DNA from: CAXQZU01 sp964228555
GTDB taxonomy: Bacteria > Planctomycetota > PLA2 > JAEUHO01
Assembly: GCA_964228555.1 (NCBI GenBank)
Contig: CAXQZU010000017.1
Span: 60,603 to 124,602, forward strand
DNA: 64,000 bases
Direction: 5' to 3'
Each line of letters starts with the position of its first letter. The first letter of the stretch is position 1. Below the pieces are notes generated by a model. That model was not told the DNA's origin and did no database searches. It saw only the letters and a program-made list of their open reading frames with translations. This document shows, in pieces, positions 31,160-39,287 of this stretch. A program made the position numbers and the translations under genes.

Positions 31160-31389
31160 GGCTCTCCTCTGGGGATGGCCCCGGGACGGGGCAGGGGATG
31201 CCCCCTGCGGGGGCGTCGGATGGGGAACGGCAAGGCGCACGTGCTCGGAGCAGCGACCCTGCTCCCGCGGCTTGCTTCCGAGACGCCCTAGGCGGGCGAG
31301 GAGAGAACGCAACGGGAGCCGACCGGCCGGGTGATGGCCGGGACTCAGGTCAACCCGCTACGGACTCGCGTGCCCATGCGCAGAGCCTA
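31160..31389 (-). promoter_or_regulatory. structured 5' leader of phnD with competing hairpins
   Basis: A TAGGCT at 31384-31389 (minus strand) could be the -10. Between it and phnD lie several stems. GGAGCAG at 31247-31253 pairs with CTGCTCC at 31259-31265; GCTCCCG at 31261-31267 pairs with CGGGAGC at 31313-31319. The two share 31261-31265 and cannot both form. CCGGCC at 31323-31328 pairs with GGCCGG at 31336-31341, and CCCCC/GGGGG forms a small stem at 31201-31213. The alternative pairing looks like a regulatory switch; no known riboswitch class was recognised. Confidence 0.4.
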
Positions 31390-31440
31390 GCACTGACCCC
31401 CACGGGCCGGAAGGCTGCGGCGCCGGGCCCGTGGCGGCGC

Positions 31441-32352
31441 CTAGCGGCGCAGCACCGGCTGCAGCGTCACGGGCAAGGTCACGCGCTCGCCCGCGCGCAG
31501 CACCTCGACGCGCAGGGCCTGGCCGGGCTGGAAGGCGTCCAGCACGGGGCCCAGGTCCAGCTGGCCGCGCACGGGGGTGCCGTCCACGGCCACGATCACG
31601 TCGCCCAGGTCGATGCGGCCGGTGCGCGGGTCCTCGCGGGTGCCGCGCACGCCGGCCGCCTCGGCCGCCGAGCCCGGCAGCACCTGCAGCACCAGCGCGC
31701 CCTCCAGGCGCCGGGCGCGCAGCACGCTGTCGGGGCCCAGCGTCACGCCCAGGCCGGCGCGCTCGCTCGAGCCGCGCACGAGGCGCGGCACCACCGAGTT
31801 GATCGTCTCCACCGGCACGGCGAAGCCGATGCCCGCCGAGGCCTGCGAGGGACTGAGGATGGCGGTGTTCATGCCCACCAGCCGGCCGGCGCTGTCCAGC
31901 AGCGGTCCGCCGCTGTTGCCGGGATTGATGGCCGCGTCGGTCTGGATCACGCCGCGGATGGTCTCGCCCTCGTCGGTGGCGATCTCGCGGCCCAGCCCGC
32001 TCACCACGCCGGTGGTCAGCGTCTGGTCGAGGCCGAAGGGGTTGCCGATGGCGAACACGTGCTGCCCCACCTCCAGCGAGGAGGCCGCGCCCAGCGCCAG
32101 CGGGACCAGCCGCTCGGCAGGCGCGCCGCGCAGGCGCAGCACGGCCACGTCCACGCTGGGCTCGGCGCCCACGAGGTCGGCCTCCCACGTGCTGTCGTCG
32201 GCCAGCGTGACACGGAAGCGCTGTGCACCGCGCACCACGTGCGCGGTGGTGACCACCACCCCTTGCGTGTCCCACACGAAGCCCGAGCCCGTGCCCTGCG
32301 GGATGGCGCGCACGTCCAGCGAGAACATGCCTCGCCGCAAGCCCATGCCTGC
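31441..32352 (-). pseudogene. htrA/degP-type serine protease, 3' part separated from its start
   Basis: This part encodes the trypsin-like core and PDZ domain of a DegP/HtrA protease: GTGSGFVWD, histidine in VTTAHVV, aspartate in SVDVAVL, serine in NPGNSGGPLL, then a PDZ region from about SSERAGLG to the end. It has no signal peptide or membrane anchor. The missing N-terminus lies at 34715-34984, beyond an inserted segment. An in-frame ATG at 32427 inside the insert could yield a soluble, mislocalised protease, so it may not be wholly silent. Joining base 34715 to 32352 restores the frame, giving 393 residues, normal for the family. Confidence 0.82.
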
Positions 32353-32367
32353 GTTGCCTTTCTGCCA
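32352..32367 (+). repeat. left 16-bp terminal inverted repeat of the inserted segment
   Basis: CGTTGCCTTTCTGCCA; its exact reverse complement is at 34699-34714. The pair marks the edges of the lower-GC insert. Confidence 0.85.
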
Positions 32368-32570
32368 TGCGACCCTGCGGGCGCACGCCACACTCCGATC
32401 CTCGTTCACTCCGTACACCTCATGCACCGATCCAGGCTGAATGCGGGGCCGCGCGGTGAACGAGGGAGGTGAACACGCGCGTGCCGAGAGTCATCGGCAG
32501 CGAGATCGGGTCCGTCGCAGCGACCTTCCGCTGCAGCGGCTGCGAGAGCAGATCGGTCGCGGGATTCCGC
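32368..32570 (-). other. left-end non-coding part of the insert
   Basis: About 200 bp with no gene. It contains the 12-bp palindrome CCGCTGCAGCGG at 32528-32539 downstream of the HEAT-repeat gene, a possible terminator, and the extra ATG that could restart translation into the htrA 3' part. Confidence 0.4.
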
Positions 32571-33821
32571 TCACTTCTTCAGTGAGTCGAGCGCCTGTCG
32601 CGCCGCAGCACGAACCTCCTCATCCTGGCTAGTGGATGCTTGTTCCAGCGCCCGAGCGGTCTCGCCCTCATCGAGCGCGAGCGCACGGGCAGACGCTTGG
32701 ATTGCCCGGACGCGTTGGCTGGCACTGCCCTCGTTGATCAGTGGCGTCAGGATGCGCAGGGCCAACAGGCGGCTCCGGTTGCGCCCATCCACCAGGCGCT
32801 CGCCGGCATCAAGCGCCATACCTCGTCCCATGCCTTCGGAAGCGGCCAGTTCGAGGTACTGCTCAGGGCCACTGTCTTCCGCCCCCAGCTGGAGGAGAGC
32901 CGTCGCGAGAGGGAGGAGCAGATTGTCGTCGTCGCTCGGGGCGTTCTGGGAGAGCAGGTATGCCTTCTCGAACTCACGGCGCAGGACCGGCAGCGACTGT
33001 GGGGCGGCGGTCCGGAGGTGCCCCAGGGCACCGGCCGCCGCAGCGCGAGCCATCCAGCCGTGCGCGGTGCTTGATACCTCCGCAATCAGGAATTCGATGG
33101 CCTCTGAGGGGCGATTCGCAACGGTGGCAATTCTCCCCATGGCAGTGAGCAGGTCCGATCGGTCACTGCCATCGAACCGCCCCGGCTGCTTGCCAGCGGC
33201 GATCAACTTCGGCAGTGCCGAAGCGGCGCCCCCGCCCACGCGCTCCAGGGCGCGCACTGCCTCCAAACGAACGTCAACGCTCTCGTCGGCAAGACGATCG
33301 GTCAGCGCAGGTACAGCAGCCGCGGCTTGCTCTCGGAACCGGCCAATGGCGCGCGTAGCCCAGGTACGGGCTTCGGCCGTGCCATTGCGCGTCACATCGG
33401 CAAGAACCGTAACTGCCCGCGGGCCAACAGTCTCGAGCGTCTCTGCGAAGCCGAGGGCGTGGCGGGTAGCCGAGCGCATTCGAGCGCCGATCTTGGCGAC
33501 GACCGCCTGGGACCGACTCCCGTGCCGCACCAGCCGCGAGGCTAGTGCATCCGCCGGTGCGTCATCGAGCTGCGATAGCCATTCCGCGAGGGCATCGACC
33601 TCGTTTGGCGGCATCGCAGCGATTCGACCAAGAGCGCCGTCACGCCTGGCCGAGTCCTCAGACCGTATACCGTCGAGCAGCTCAGGGCTGAGCGTCGCTC
33701 CGGAAGGTGCGGCCATGACAGGCGTTGAACCCTCTGGCGGAGGAGCCGGGACGCAGCAGGTGTGTCGACAACAACACCCTGAGGAGAGGACTGCTACGAC
33801 GAGGGCAAGGTGTTGACGCAT
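32571..33821 (-). CDS. HEAT-repeat lipoprotein carried by the insert
   Basis: The 416-residue protein has a short signal with a cysteine-rich lipobox-like region (LSSGCCCRHTCC) and then helical HEAT/armadillo-like repeats, for example AVPALTDRLADESVDVRLEAVRALERVG. No catalytic motif is seen. Its codon choice is less G/C-ending than that of neighbouring genes, in line with acquisition from elsewhere. The ATG shares one base with the stop of the upstream lipoprotein gene (TGATG), so the two are coupled. Likely an envelope protein-interaction module; its role in the element is unknown. Confidence 0.72.
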   Translation of the reverse strand: MRQHLALVVAVLSSGCCCRHTCCVPAPPPEGSTPVMAAPSGATLSPELLDGIRSEDSARRDGALGRIAAMPPNEVDALAEWLSQLDDAPADALASRLVRHGSRSQAVVAKIGARMRSATRHALGFAETLETVGPRAVTVLADVTRNGTAEARTWATRAIGRFREQAAAAVPALTDRLADESVDVRLEAVRALERVGGGAASALPKLIAAGKQPGRFDGSDRSDLLTAMGRIATVANRPSEAIEFLIAEVSSTAHGWMARAAAAGALGHLRTAAPQSLPVLRREFEKAYLLSQNAPSDDDNLLLPLATALLQLGAEDSGPEQYLELAASEGMGRGMALDAGERLVDGRNRSRLLALRILTPLINEGSASQRVRAIQASARALALDEGETARALEQASTSQDEEVRAAARQALDSLKK

Positions 33822-34453
33822 CAGTCGATGATCCGCACCTCCTGCATCGTCGGGACTCTGACAGGCGCGGGACGGAGCGGTGGGGCGTCGCTGATCCGGG
33901 CCGCGACGGCATAGGAGCCGTCGTCGAACTCCTCCTCAACGGCAAGCTCGGAGGACGTGATTGCGTTCCCATGGTACAGGCCGTTCTCGACGAGGGCGCG
34001 GTTCCCAGACGTCATCGCCCCTGACCAGGTCACGAAGAAGGGAGCGAGCAGGGCTCCCACGTCCGGAGGCATGAAGCCCGGGTCGGAGCAGAGAGCCAGC
34101 AGGTCTCGGCTGTCGCTCACGACGTCCACTCGGGCAGGGGACATGGCCTGTCCCGTCTCGTCGTCCACGACCCGGACCGTCGACGGGAGCGTTGCGGCCA
34201 CGGCGAGCGGCTGCACGGAACCCTCATCCACAGGGAGCGGCTGAACGTCTCCGCTGCCGTTCGTCACGCCGGACGTCACGAGCAGCGGACCGTCCGTCGT
34301 GTCGCCAAGGGGCAGCAGCACTTCCGGCTCCGGTCCGGGAGTCGGGTCGGGGCCAGGAGCACCGCCGTCCCCTGTGCCACCGCCCCCACCACCGCAGCCC
34401 GTGACGATTCCAGCGCGCAGCAACCAAGCGAGCCGCGACTCTCGGAGGCGCAT
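33821..34453 (-). CDS. lipoprotein of unknown function carried by the insert
   Basis: A 210-residue protein with a lipoprotein signal (GIVTGCGGGGGG) followed by a Gly/Pro linker. The remaining 170 residues are acidic and strand-rich, including STVRVVDDETGQAMSPARVDVV, which resembles a beta-sandwich adhesion or carboxypeptidase-regulatory-like strand pattern, and end in a Pro/Val segment. I recognise no family. GGGAG lies seven bases before the ATG. It is first of the two cargo genes of the insert. An anchored surface protein is the most one can say. Confidence 0.62.
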   Translation of the reverse strand: MRLRESRLAWLLRAGIVTGCGGGGGGTGDGGAPGPDPTPGPEPEVLLPLGDTTDGPLLVTSGVTNGSGDVQPLPVDEGSVQPLAVAATLPSTVRVVDDETGQAMSPARVDVVSDSRDLLALCSDPGFMPPDVGALLAPFFVTWSGAMTSGNRALVENGLYHGNAITSSELAVEEEFDDGSYAVAARISDAPPLRPAPVRVPTMQEVRIID

Positions 34454-34698
34454 GCGAGACTCCCTGCCCTGGCCAAGTGGTGCCTACGAGGCGCACCCCC
34501 CAGCCGCACCGCTCATGATACGGAAAGGGGTTGACGGCCGCGTTGGCGCCCGGCGCGCCGTCGGAGCCGTCCCCATGCCCAATCCCGCCAACGAGGTGCC
34601 TGCCCGCGCAGTCGGCATCTGGCTGCGGGTCTCGACCGGGGACCAGGTCCGCGGCATCGAGCTGGGGTTCCGACCCCAGCCGCCCCAAGGGGAATCAG
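34454..34698. other. right-end non-coding part of the insert
   Basis: About 245 bp upstream of the cargo genes. It holds the hairpin GCTGGGGT-TCCG-ACCCCAGC at 34661-34680, which would also lie downstream of the truncated htrA transcript, and a TATCAT on the minus strand at 34515-34520 that may be a promoter element for the cargo genes. Confidence 0.4.
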
Positions 34699-34714
34699 TG
34701 GCAGAAAGGCAACG
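34699..34714 (-). repeat. right 16-bp terminal inverted repeat of the inserted segment
   Basis: TGGCAGAAAGGCAACG, the exact reverse complement of 32352-32367. Confidence 0.85.
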
Positions 34715-34984
34715 AAACTTCAGCGTCGTGATGTGCACCACCGAGCGCCAGGCCTGCTTGTAGAGCGCGATGGTGCCCTGCTCGGCCGGGGCCAGCTCGC
34801 CGCGCGCCGCCACCGGCCGGGCCGCGGCCGCCGCGTCGTGCAGCGGCCGAGGCTCGGCGCGGGCCAGCACGCGCTCCAGCAGCATCCCGCCTAGCACCAG
34901 CAGCGCACCACACAGCAGCAGCAGGCTGGCGCGGGGTCCGCGCGGCGGTTGCGGGGCCGGGCGCTCGGGGGGCAAGGCTTGCAC
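34715..34984 (-). pseudogene. htrA/degP-type serine protease, 5' part
   Basis: Ninety codons from a GTG start encode a proline-rich cytoplasmic end, one membrane anchor (SLLLLCGALLVLGGMLL), and the segment ELAPAEQGTIALYKQAWRSVVHITTL that normally leads into the protease core of HtrA. The frame then runs into the inverted repeat and continues as unrelated sequence to a stop within the insert. The remainder of the protease is at 31441-32352 on the same strand. The start is upstream of a divergent S9 peptidase gene. The identification rests on the EQ-TI-L-A-SVV-IT pattern and on the matching orphan 3' part. Confidence 0.8.
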
Positions 34985-35049
34985 GCGTCTTTTCCTACGC
35001 CACGGCGCGGGGCGTGTGAGCGGCGGCTGGAGCGGGCACCCCGGGCGGC

Positions 35050-35055
35050 TACCCT
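35050..35055 (+). promoter_or_regulatory. -10-like TACCCT close to start codon
   Basis: TACCCT ends six bases before the ATG at 35062; no Shine-Dalgarno sequence is present. Confidence 0.4.
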
Positions 35056-35061
35056 CCCGCG

Positions 35062-37098
35062 ATGAGCCGCCCCCAGCCCACCCCGGTCCACCCCGCCCGC
35101 CCCGGCAGCCGCGCCCTGACGGCCGAGGACCTCTGGCGCGTGCCGCGGCTCTCCTCGCCCGAGGTGGCCCCCGACGGGCGCTCCCTGCTGGTGACCGTCA
35201 CCACCCCCGAGGCCGCGGCCAACTTGCAGCGCGGGCGCATCTGGTGGGTGGACGGCTCGGGCGCGCGGGCTCCGCGTGCGCTCACGGCCGTCGAGCACGC
35301 GGCCAGCCAGCCGCGCTGGTCGCCCGACGGGCAGCGCATGGCCTTCCTGCGCAAGGGCCCCGAGGCCGGCGCGCGCGCGCAGGCCTGCGTGCTGGCGCTG
35401 GAGGGCGGCGAGGCCGAGCGCCTCACCGACCTGCCGCTGGGCGTCACCGACCTGCGCTGGCTGCCCGACGGCACGGGACTGGTCCTGGCTGCGCAGCTGC
35501 TGGCGGGCCACGACACGCCCGAGGCCACGCGCGCCGAGCTGGAGCGGCGCGCCAAGGACCCCGTCAAGGCCCACGTCACCGAGGAGCGCTTCTACCGCTA
35601 CTGGGACACGTGGCTCACCACCGGCGAGGTGATGCACCTCTTCCACCTCGACCTCGCCGCGCGCCGGCTGCGCGACCTCGCTCCGGCCATGCGCCTGTGG
35701 TTCGACTGGATGGACCCCACGGGCCAGCTGGACATCGCCCCCGACGGCCAGGAGCTGGCCTTCGAGGCGCTGTGGTTCGACGAGCGCCGCTCGCGGGTGC
35801 GCAGCGGCATCTTCACGTTGCCGCTGGCCGGCGGCACGCCCACCTGCCTCACGCGCGAGCACCCGGCGGGCGCCGGCCGCCCGCGCTACACGCGCGACGG
35901 GCGCGCCATCGCCTACGGCATGTCGCACGACCCGGACTTCTACGCCGACCGGCAGCGCCTGATGCGCTGGGTGCGCGCCACGGGCACGCACGAGGCGTGG
36001 CTGGAGGGCTGGGACCGCAGCCCGGCCGACTGGACGCTGGAGGCCGACGGCGGCGCGCTGCTGGTGGCCGAGCACGAGGGACGGCAGGCACTCTTCCGGC
36101 TCGCGCCGGGGGCCAGCGAGCCCACGGCGCTGCTCACGGCGGGCTGGGCGCAAGGCCCCGCGCGCCTGGGCGACGGGCGCATCGTGCTGGTGCACCAGAC
36201 GCTCTCCGAGCCGCCCGAGGTGGTCGTGCTGCCCGCCGCCGGCGGCCCCCCCACGCGGCTGACACGCTTCGCCGCCGAGGCGCTGCACGGCGTGGCGCTG
36301 GGCGCAGTGGAGGAACTGCACTTCGAGGGCAGCCACGGCGCCACGGTGCAGATGTTCGTGATCCACCCGCCGCCGCAGGCCGGCGCGCCAGCGGGCCCGC
36401 GCCCGCTGCTGCAGGTGGTGCACGGCGGCCCGCACGGCGTCTCGGGCGACGCCTTCGGCTTCCGCTGGAATGCGCACCTCTTCGCTGCGCCCGGCTACGT
36501 GGTGGCGATGGTGAACTTCCAGGGCAGCACGGGCTGGGGGCAGGACTTCGCCCAGCGCATCCAGGGCGCGTGGGGCGAGCGGCCGCTGGGCGACGTGCTG
36601 CGCGGCACGGACACGATGGTGGCCACGGGCCTCGTGGACCCCGCGCGCATGGCGCTGGCGGGCGGCTCCTACGGCGGCTACATGGCCGCGTGGGTGGCGG
36701 CGCACACCGACCGCTTCCGCTGCATCATCAACCACGCGGGCGTCTACGACCTGCTGGCGCACTGGTCCTGCGACGTCACGCAGGGCCGCCACCGCTCGCT
36801 GGGCGGCCACCCGTGGGACGGGCTGGAGGCCATCGACCGCTGGAACCCTGCCCGCTTCACGCAGGGCATGCGCACGCCCATGCTGGTGATCCACGGCGAG
36901 AAGGACTACCGCGTGCCCGAGACGCAGGGGCTGGCCTGCTACAACGTGCTCAAGGCCAAGGGCGTGCCCGCGCGCCTCGTCTACTTCCCCGACGAGGGCC
37001 ACTGGGTGCTCAAGCCCCAGAACTCGCTGCTCTGGTACCGCGAGGTGCACGCCTGGCTGGCGCGCTGGCTGGGGCCCGTGGCCGCGCCGCAGGCCTGA
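35062..37098 (+). CDS. S9 prolyl-oligopeptidase-family serine peptidase
   Basis: The 678-residue protein has an N-terminal beta-propeller region (about 30-400) with repeated PxWSPDG-type blades such as QPRWSPDGQRMAFL. The alpha/beta-hydrolase domain that follows has the nucleophile in GGSYGGYM, the aspartate in HGEKDYRVP and the histidine in DEGHWV. HGGPHG supplies the oxyanion region. No signal peptide is evident, so it is probably cytosolic and acts on short peptides admitted through the propeller, like acylaminoacyl or dipeptidyl peptidases. The start is set by the adjacent TACCCT hexamer. It converges with a STAS gene 36 bases away. Confidence 0.9.
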   Translation: MSRPQPTPVHPARPGSRALTAEDLWRVPRLSSPEVAPDGRSLLVTVTTPEAAANLQRGRIWWVDGSGARAPRALTAVEHAASQPRWSPDGQRMAFLRKGPEAGARAQACVLALEGGEAERLTDLPLGVTDLRWLPDGTGLVLAAQLLAGHDTPEATRAELERRAKDPVKAHVTEERFYRYWDTWLTTGEVMHLFHLDLAARRLRDLAPAMRLWFDWMDPTGQLDIAPDGQELAFEALWFDERRSRVRSGIFTLPLAGGTPTCLTREHPAGAGRPRYTRDGRAIAYGMSHDPDFYADRQRLMRWVRATGTHEAWLEGWDRSPADWTLEADGGALLVAEHEGRQALFRLAPGASEPTALLTAGWAQGPARLGDGRIVLVHQTLSEPPEVVVLPAAGGPPTRLTRFAAEALHGVALGAVEELHFEGSHGATVQMFVIHPPPQAGAPAGPRPLLQVVHGGPHGVSGDAFGFRWNAHLFAAPGYVVAMVNFQGSTGWGQDFAQRIQGAWGERPLGDVLRGTDTMVATGLVDPARMALAGGSYGGYMAAWVAAHTDRFRCIINHAGVYDLLAHWSCDVTQGRHRSLGGHPWDGLEAIDRWNPARFTQGMRTPMLVIHGEKDYRVPETQGLACYNVLKAKGVPARLVYFPDEGHWVLKPQNSLLWYREVHAWLARWLGPVAAPQA

Positions 37099-37134
37099 GG
37101 GCCTCGCGGGCGCTCGCCCCCCACCCCCTCGCGC

Positions 37135-37518
37135 TCAGCGCGGGCGGCGCACCTCGCGCACGTGCAGGGTGGGACCCGCCGCCGGCACCGTGGTGCCCGA
37201 CTGCGCCGCGGTGCGCGTCAGTTCCTGCACCGCCGCGTCCACGCTGTCGTGGCAGGCGAAATGCGACTCCAGCCGGGTGACCGAGAGGATGTTGCGGATC
37301 ACGGGCTGGAGGCGCGCCAGCGCCAGCTGCCCCCCTCGCCCCACCAGCGCTGCGCGCGTCTTGATGAGGTAGCCCAGCGAGGCCGAGTTCATGAACGGCA
37401 GCGCGCCCAGGTCGAGCACGATGCGCGTGTGGCCATCTGCCACCAGGCCGTCCACGGCCTGGATCAGCAGCGGGAAGTCGGCGATCCCGCCCTTGAGCTC
37501 GACGATGACGATGTCCAT
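37135..37518 (-). CDS. STAS-domain anti-sigma-factor antagonist-like protein
   Basis: A 127-residue STAS protein: strands VIVELKGGI and RIVLDLGALPFMNSASLGYL, the latter holding the conserved DLxxxxxxxSxxLGxL with the phosphorylatable serine position, then a helical end. Antagonists of this kind bind an anti-sigma kinase in a partner switch. No kinase or sigma gene adjoins, so its partner lies elsewhere. A TACCAT hexamer seven bases before the ATG is the probable promoter. A second STAS gene is at 54985. Confidence 0.8.
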   Translation of the reverse strand: MDIVIVELKGGIADFPLLIQAVDGLVADGHTRIVLDLGALPFMNSASLGYLIKTRAALVGRGGQLALARLQPVIRNILSVTRLESHFACHDSVDAAVQELTRTAAQSGTTVPAAGPTLHVREVRRPR

Positions 37519-37525
37519 GGGCGGG

Positions 37526-37531
37526 ATGGTA
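37526..37531 (-). promoter_or_regulatory. -10-like TACCAT close to start codon
   Basis: Minus-strand TACCAT ends seven bases before the ATG at 37518; no Shine-Dalgarno sequence is present. Confidence 0.4.
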
Positions 37532-37568
37532 CGCGCCCGAGGGCTCCCGCGCACGGGCGCTCCGGGGC

Positions 37569-39224
37569 CTAGGCCTGCCGGCCCGCGGCTGCTGGGGCCC
37601 CCAGCACGGTGGCAGCACCCTCCAGGGCCCCCGCCACGCGCAGCAGGAGGGCCGAGGCGGCCTCCTCCGGCGTGGTCACGAGGGCCTCGCGGGCCTCGTC
37701 GGGAGCCAGCGGCTCCGCGGACCGCATCTGGGCCTCGTAGACCGCCACGTCGGCATCGCTGGCGTCGTCGCCGCGTGCGGTGCGCTGCCGCAAGCGCTCG
37801 CGCACCACCTCGGGATCGACCTGGATGTCCACGAGCACGCAGGGCACGCCCGCGGCACGGGCGGCCGCTCCCACCTCCCGTCGTGCCCGCTCCAGCAGGT
37901 AGGTGGCATCCAGCACGGCGTGCCGGCCGGCGGCCACGCACGCCAGCCCGCGACGCAGCACCTCGGCGTAGGTACGGGCCCCCGCCTCAGGCCCGTACAC
38001 CACCTTGCGGGCCTCGGCGCCAGGCCGGTCCAGGGGGCGCAGGCCGTAGAGCTCCTTGCGGATCACGTCGCTGCGCACCACCTCGGCATCGAGCCACGGG
38101 CCCAGCACGCTGCCGATCACGCTCTTGCCGCTCCCGCTGGGACCGCGCAGCACGACGAGGCCCGGAGCGGCGTGGCCGCGACGCGCCAGCGTCAGCGCCA
38201 GCGCGAAGAAGCCGCGGGCACGCTCCTGTGCCCGCGCGCGCTGCGCCGCCGGCACCTCGGGCTCGCAGGCCGTCGTCGCCTCCACCTTGGCTCGCACGTG
38301 CGCCCGGTAGGCCGCGTAGTGCCACAGCAGCGGGCGGTCGGGAGCCGGGACGCCGTAGCCCTCCAGCAAGGCCTCCGCCAGCGCCGGCTGGCCGCGCGTG
38401 AGCAGGTCCATCCACAGGAAGGCCAGGTCGCTCAGCGGGTCGATGTGGCGCAGGCGCGTGGTGAACTCCACCGTGTCGATCACGGCGACACCCTCGCCGC
38501 CCGCGGCGGGCTCGCCCACCAGCACGTGCTCGAGGCGCAGGTCGCCGTGGCCATCCACGCAGGCGCCCGAGGCGAAGCGCTCGCGGATGCGTCCGCGCAT
38601 GCGCAGGAAGCCCGCCGTGAGGCGTCGTTCCAGCAGGCGATGGAGCGCGTGCGGCCACAGCGCAGGCACGAAGGCGCGCGTCGCACGCATGTTCTGGGCC
38701 AGCACGCCCGCGTGCAGGCGCGGCGTGAGCGCGGCGCGCGCCGCGGCCTCGAGCGGATGCTGCGCATGGAAGGCCGCGAGGCGCCGGCCCACGCCCTCCA
38801 GCAGCGCCGGCGTGGCTCGCCCCTCCAGCACGTGCCGCTCGAGGGTGTGCGCAGGATCGAAGCGGCGCATCAGCACGCCGTGCTCGAGAGCCGGGCCCTC
38901 GCCCGGCTCGCCCACCACCCAGCGTCCGCCCCGCTCGACCACCGGCCGCACGCCAAGGTAGAGCGCCGGGGCGAGGCGCCGGTTGAGGCGCACTTCTTCC
39001 TCGCACCAGTGCAGGCGCGCGGCCGGCGTGCCGTAGTCCACCAGGCCCCAGAGGGCCACAGGCTTCTTGACCTTCAGCGCATGGTGGGCCGTCAGGAACA
39101 CCACGCTGATGTGGGTCTGGACCACCTCGACACGCCGCTGGCCCCCGGCCACGCCCGCCCAGCACGCCTCGGGGTGCGCGCCCGGGTCGCTCAGGTCGCG
39201 CAGGAGGCGTTCGAGGTCGTGCAC
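37569..39224 (-). CDS. bifunctional aminoglycoside-phosphotransferase-like / P-loop kinase protein
   Basis: 551 residues in two modules. The N-terminal half (about 1-340) resembles APH-fold kinases: VVFLTAHHALKVKKP as the nucleotide-binding strand with lysine, VDGHGDLRLEHVLV as the catalytic loop and VIDTVEF as the metal-binding DxD-like strand. The C-terminal half (about 360-551) is a small P-loop kinase with GPSGSGKS and a downstream RSDVIRKEL segment. This fusion is widespread in high-GC bacteria but its substrate is unknown; an antibiotic-resistance role should not be assumed. The GTG start follows TAGCAT at six bases. Confidence 0.84.
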   Translation of the reverse strand: MHDLERLLRDLSDPGAHPEACWAGVAGGQRRVEVVQTHISVVFLTAHHALKVKKPVALWGLVDYGTPAARLHWCEEEVRLNRRLAPALYLGVRPVVERGGRWVVGEPGEGPALEHGVLMRRFDPAHTLERHVLEGRATPALLEGVGRRLAAFHAQHPLEAAARAALTPRLHAGVLAQNMRATRAFVPALWPHALHRLLERRLTAGFLRMRGRIRERFASGACVDGHGDLRLEHVLVGEPAAGGEGVAVIDTVEFTTRLRHIDPLSDLAFLWMDLLTRGQPALAEALLEGYGVPAPDRPLLWHYAAYRAHVRAKVEATTACEPEVPAAQRARAQERARGFFALALTLARRGHAAPGLVVLRGPSGSGKSVIGSVLGPWLDAEVVRSDVIRKELYGLRPLDRPGAEARKVVYGPEAGARTYAEVLRRGLACVAAGRHAVLDATYLLERARREVGAAARAAGVPCVLVDIQVDPEVVRERLRQRTARGDDASDADVAVYEAQMRSAEPLAPDEAREALVTTPEEAASALLLRVAGALEGAATVLGAPAAAGRQA

Positions 39225-39230
39225 GGCCGG

Positions 39231-39236
39231 ATGCTA
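39231..39236 (-). promoter_or_regulatory. -10-like TAGCAT close to GTG start
   Basis: Minus-strand TAGCAT ends six bases before the GTG at 39224, supporting both that start codon and a leaderless transcript. Confidence 0.45.
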
Positions 39237-39287
39237 CCCCGCGTGCCCGCAGCGCGGGATCCGCACGGGTGGTGGTACACCACGCCC

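Larger units (their letters stand above)
32352..34714. mobile_element. 2.36-kb two-gene insertion in htrA bounded by perfect inverted repeats
   Basis: The segment separates the two parts of an htrA gene, is bounded by 16-bp perfect inverted repeats and is visibly less GC-rich than its surroundings (35 of 60 bases at 33061-33120 against 47 of 60 at 35401-35460). It carries two minus-strand lipoprotein genes and no transposase or integrase. Just inside the right repeat is a perfect 8-bp-stem hairpin (34661-34680) followed by CCCCAAGGGG. No target duplication is obvious. It is best read as a non-autonomous element mobilised in trans; the exact tips may extend a few bases beyond the repeats. Confidence 0.78.

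Noticed and set aside
31261..31380. Cobalamin or TPP riboswitch before phnD
   Set aside because: Fragments loosely like B12-box or ACCTGA sequences occur, but the order and invariant bases of either class are missing.
32352..34714. Insert as an integron gene cassette with attC site
   Set aside because: GTTGCCT/AGGCAAC at the ends does not match the GTTRRRY/RYYYAAC core rule, and cassettes do not normally have terminal inverted repeats at both edges.
37569..39224. Aminoglycoside resistance gene
   Set aside because: The APH-like half is part of a common housekeeping fusion with a P-loop kinase and lacks any resistance context.
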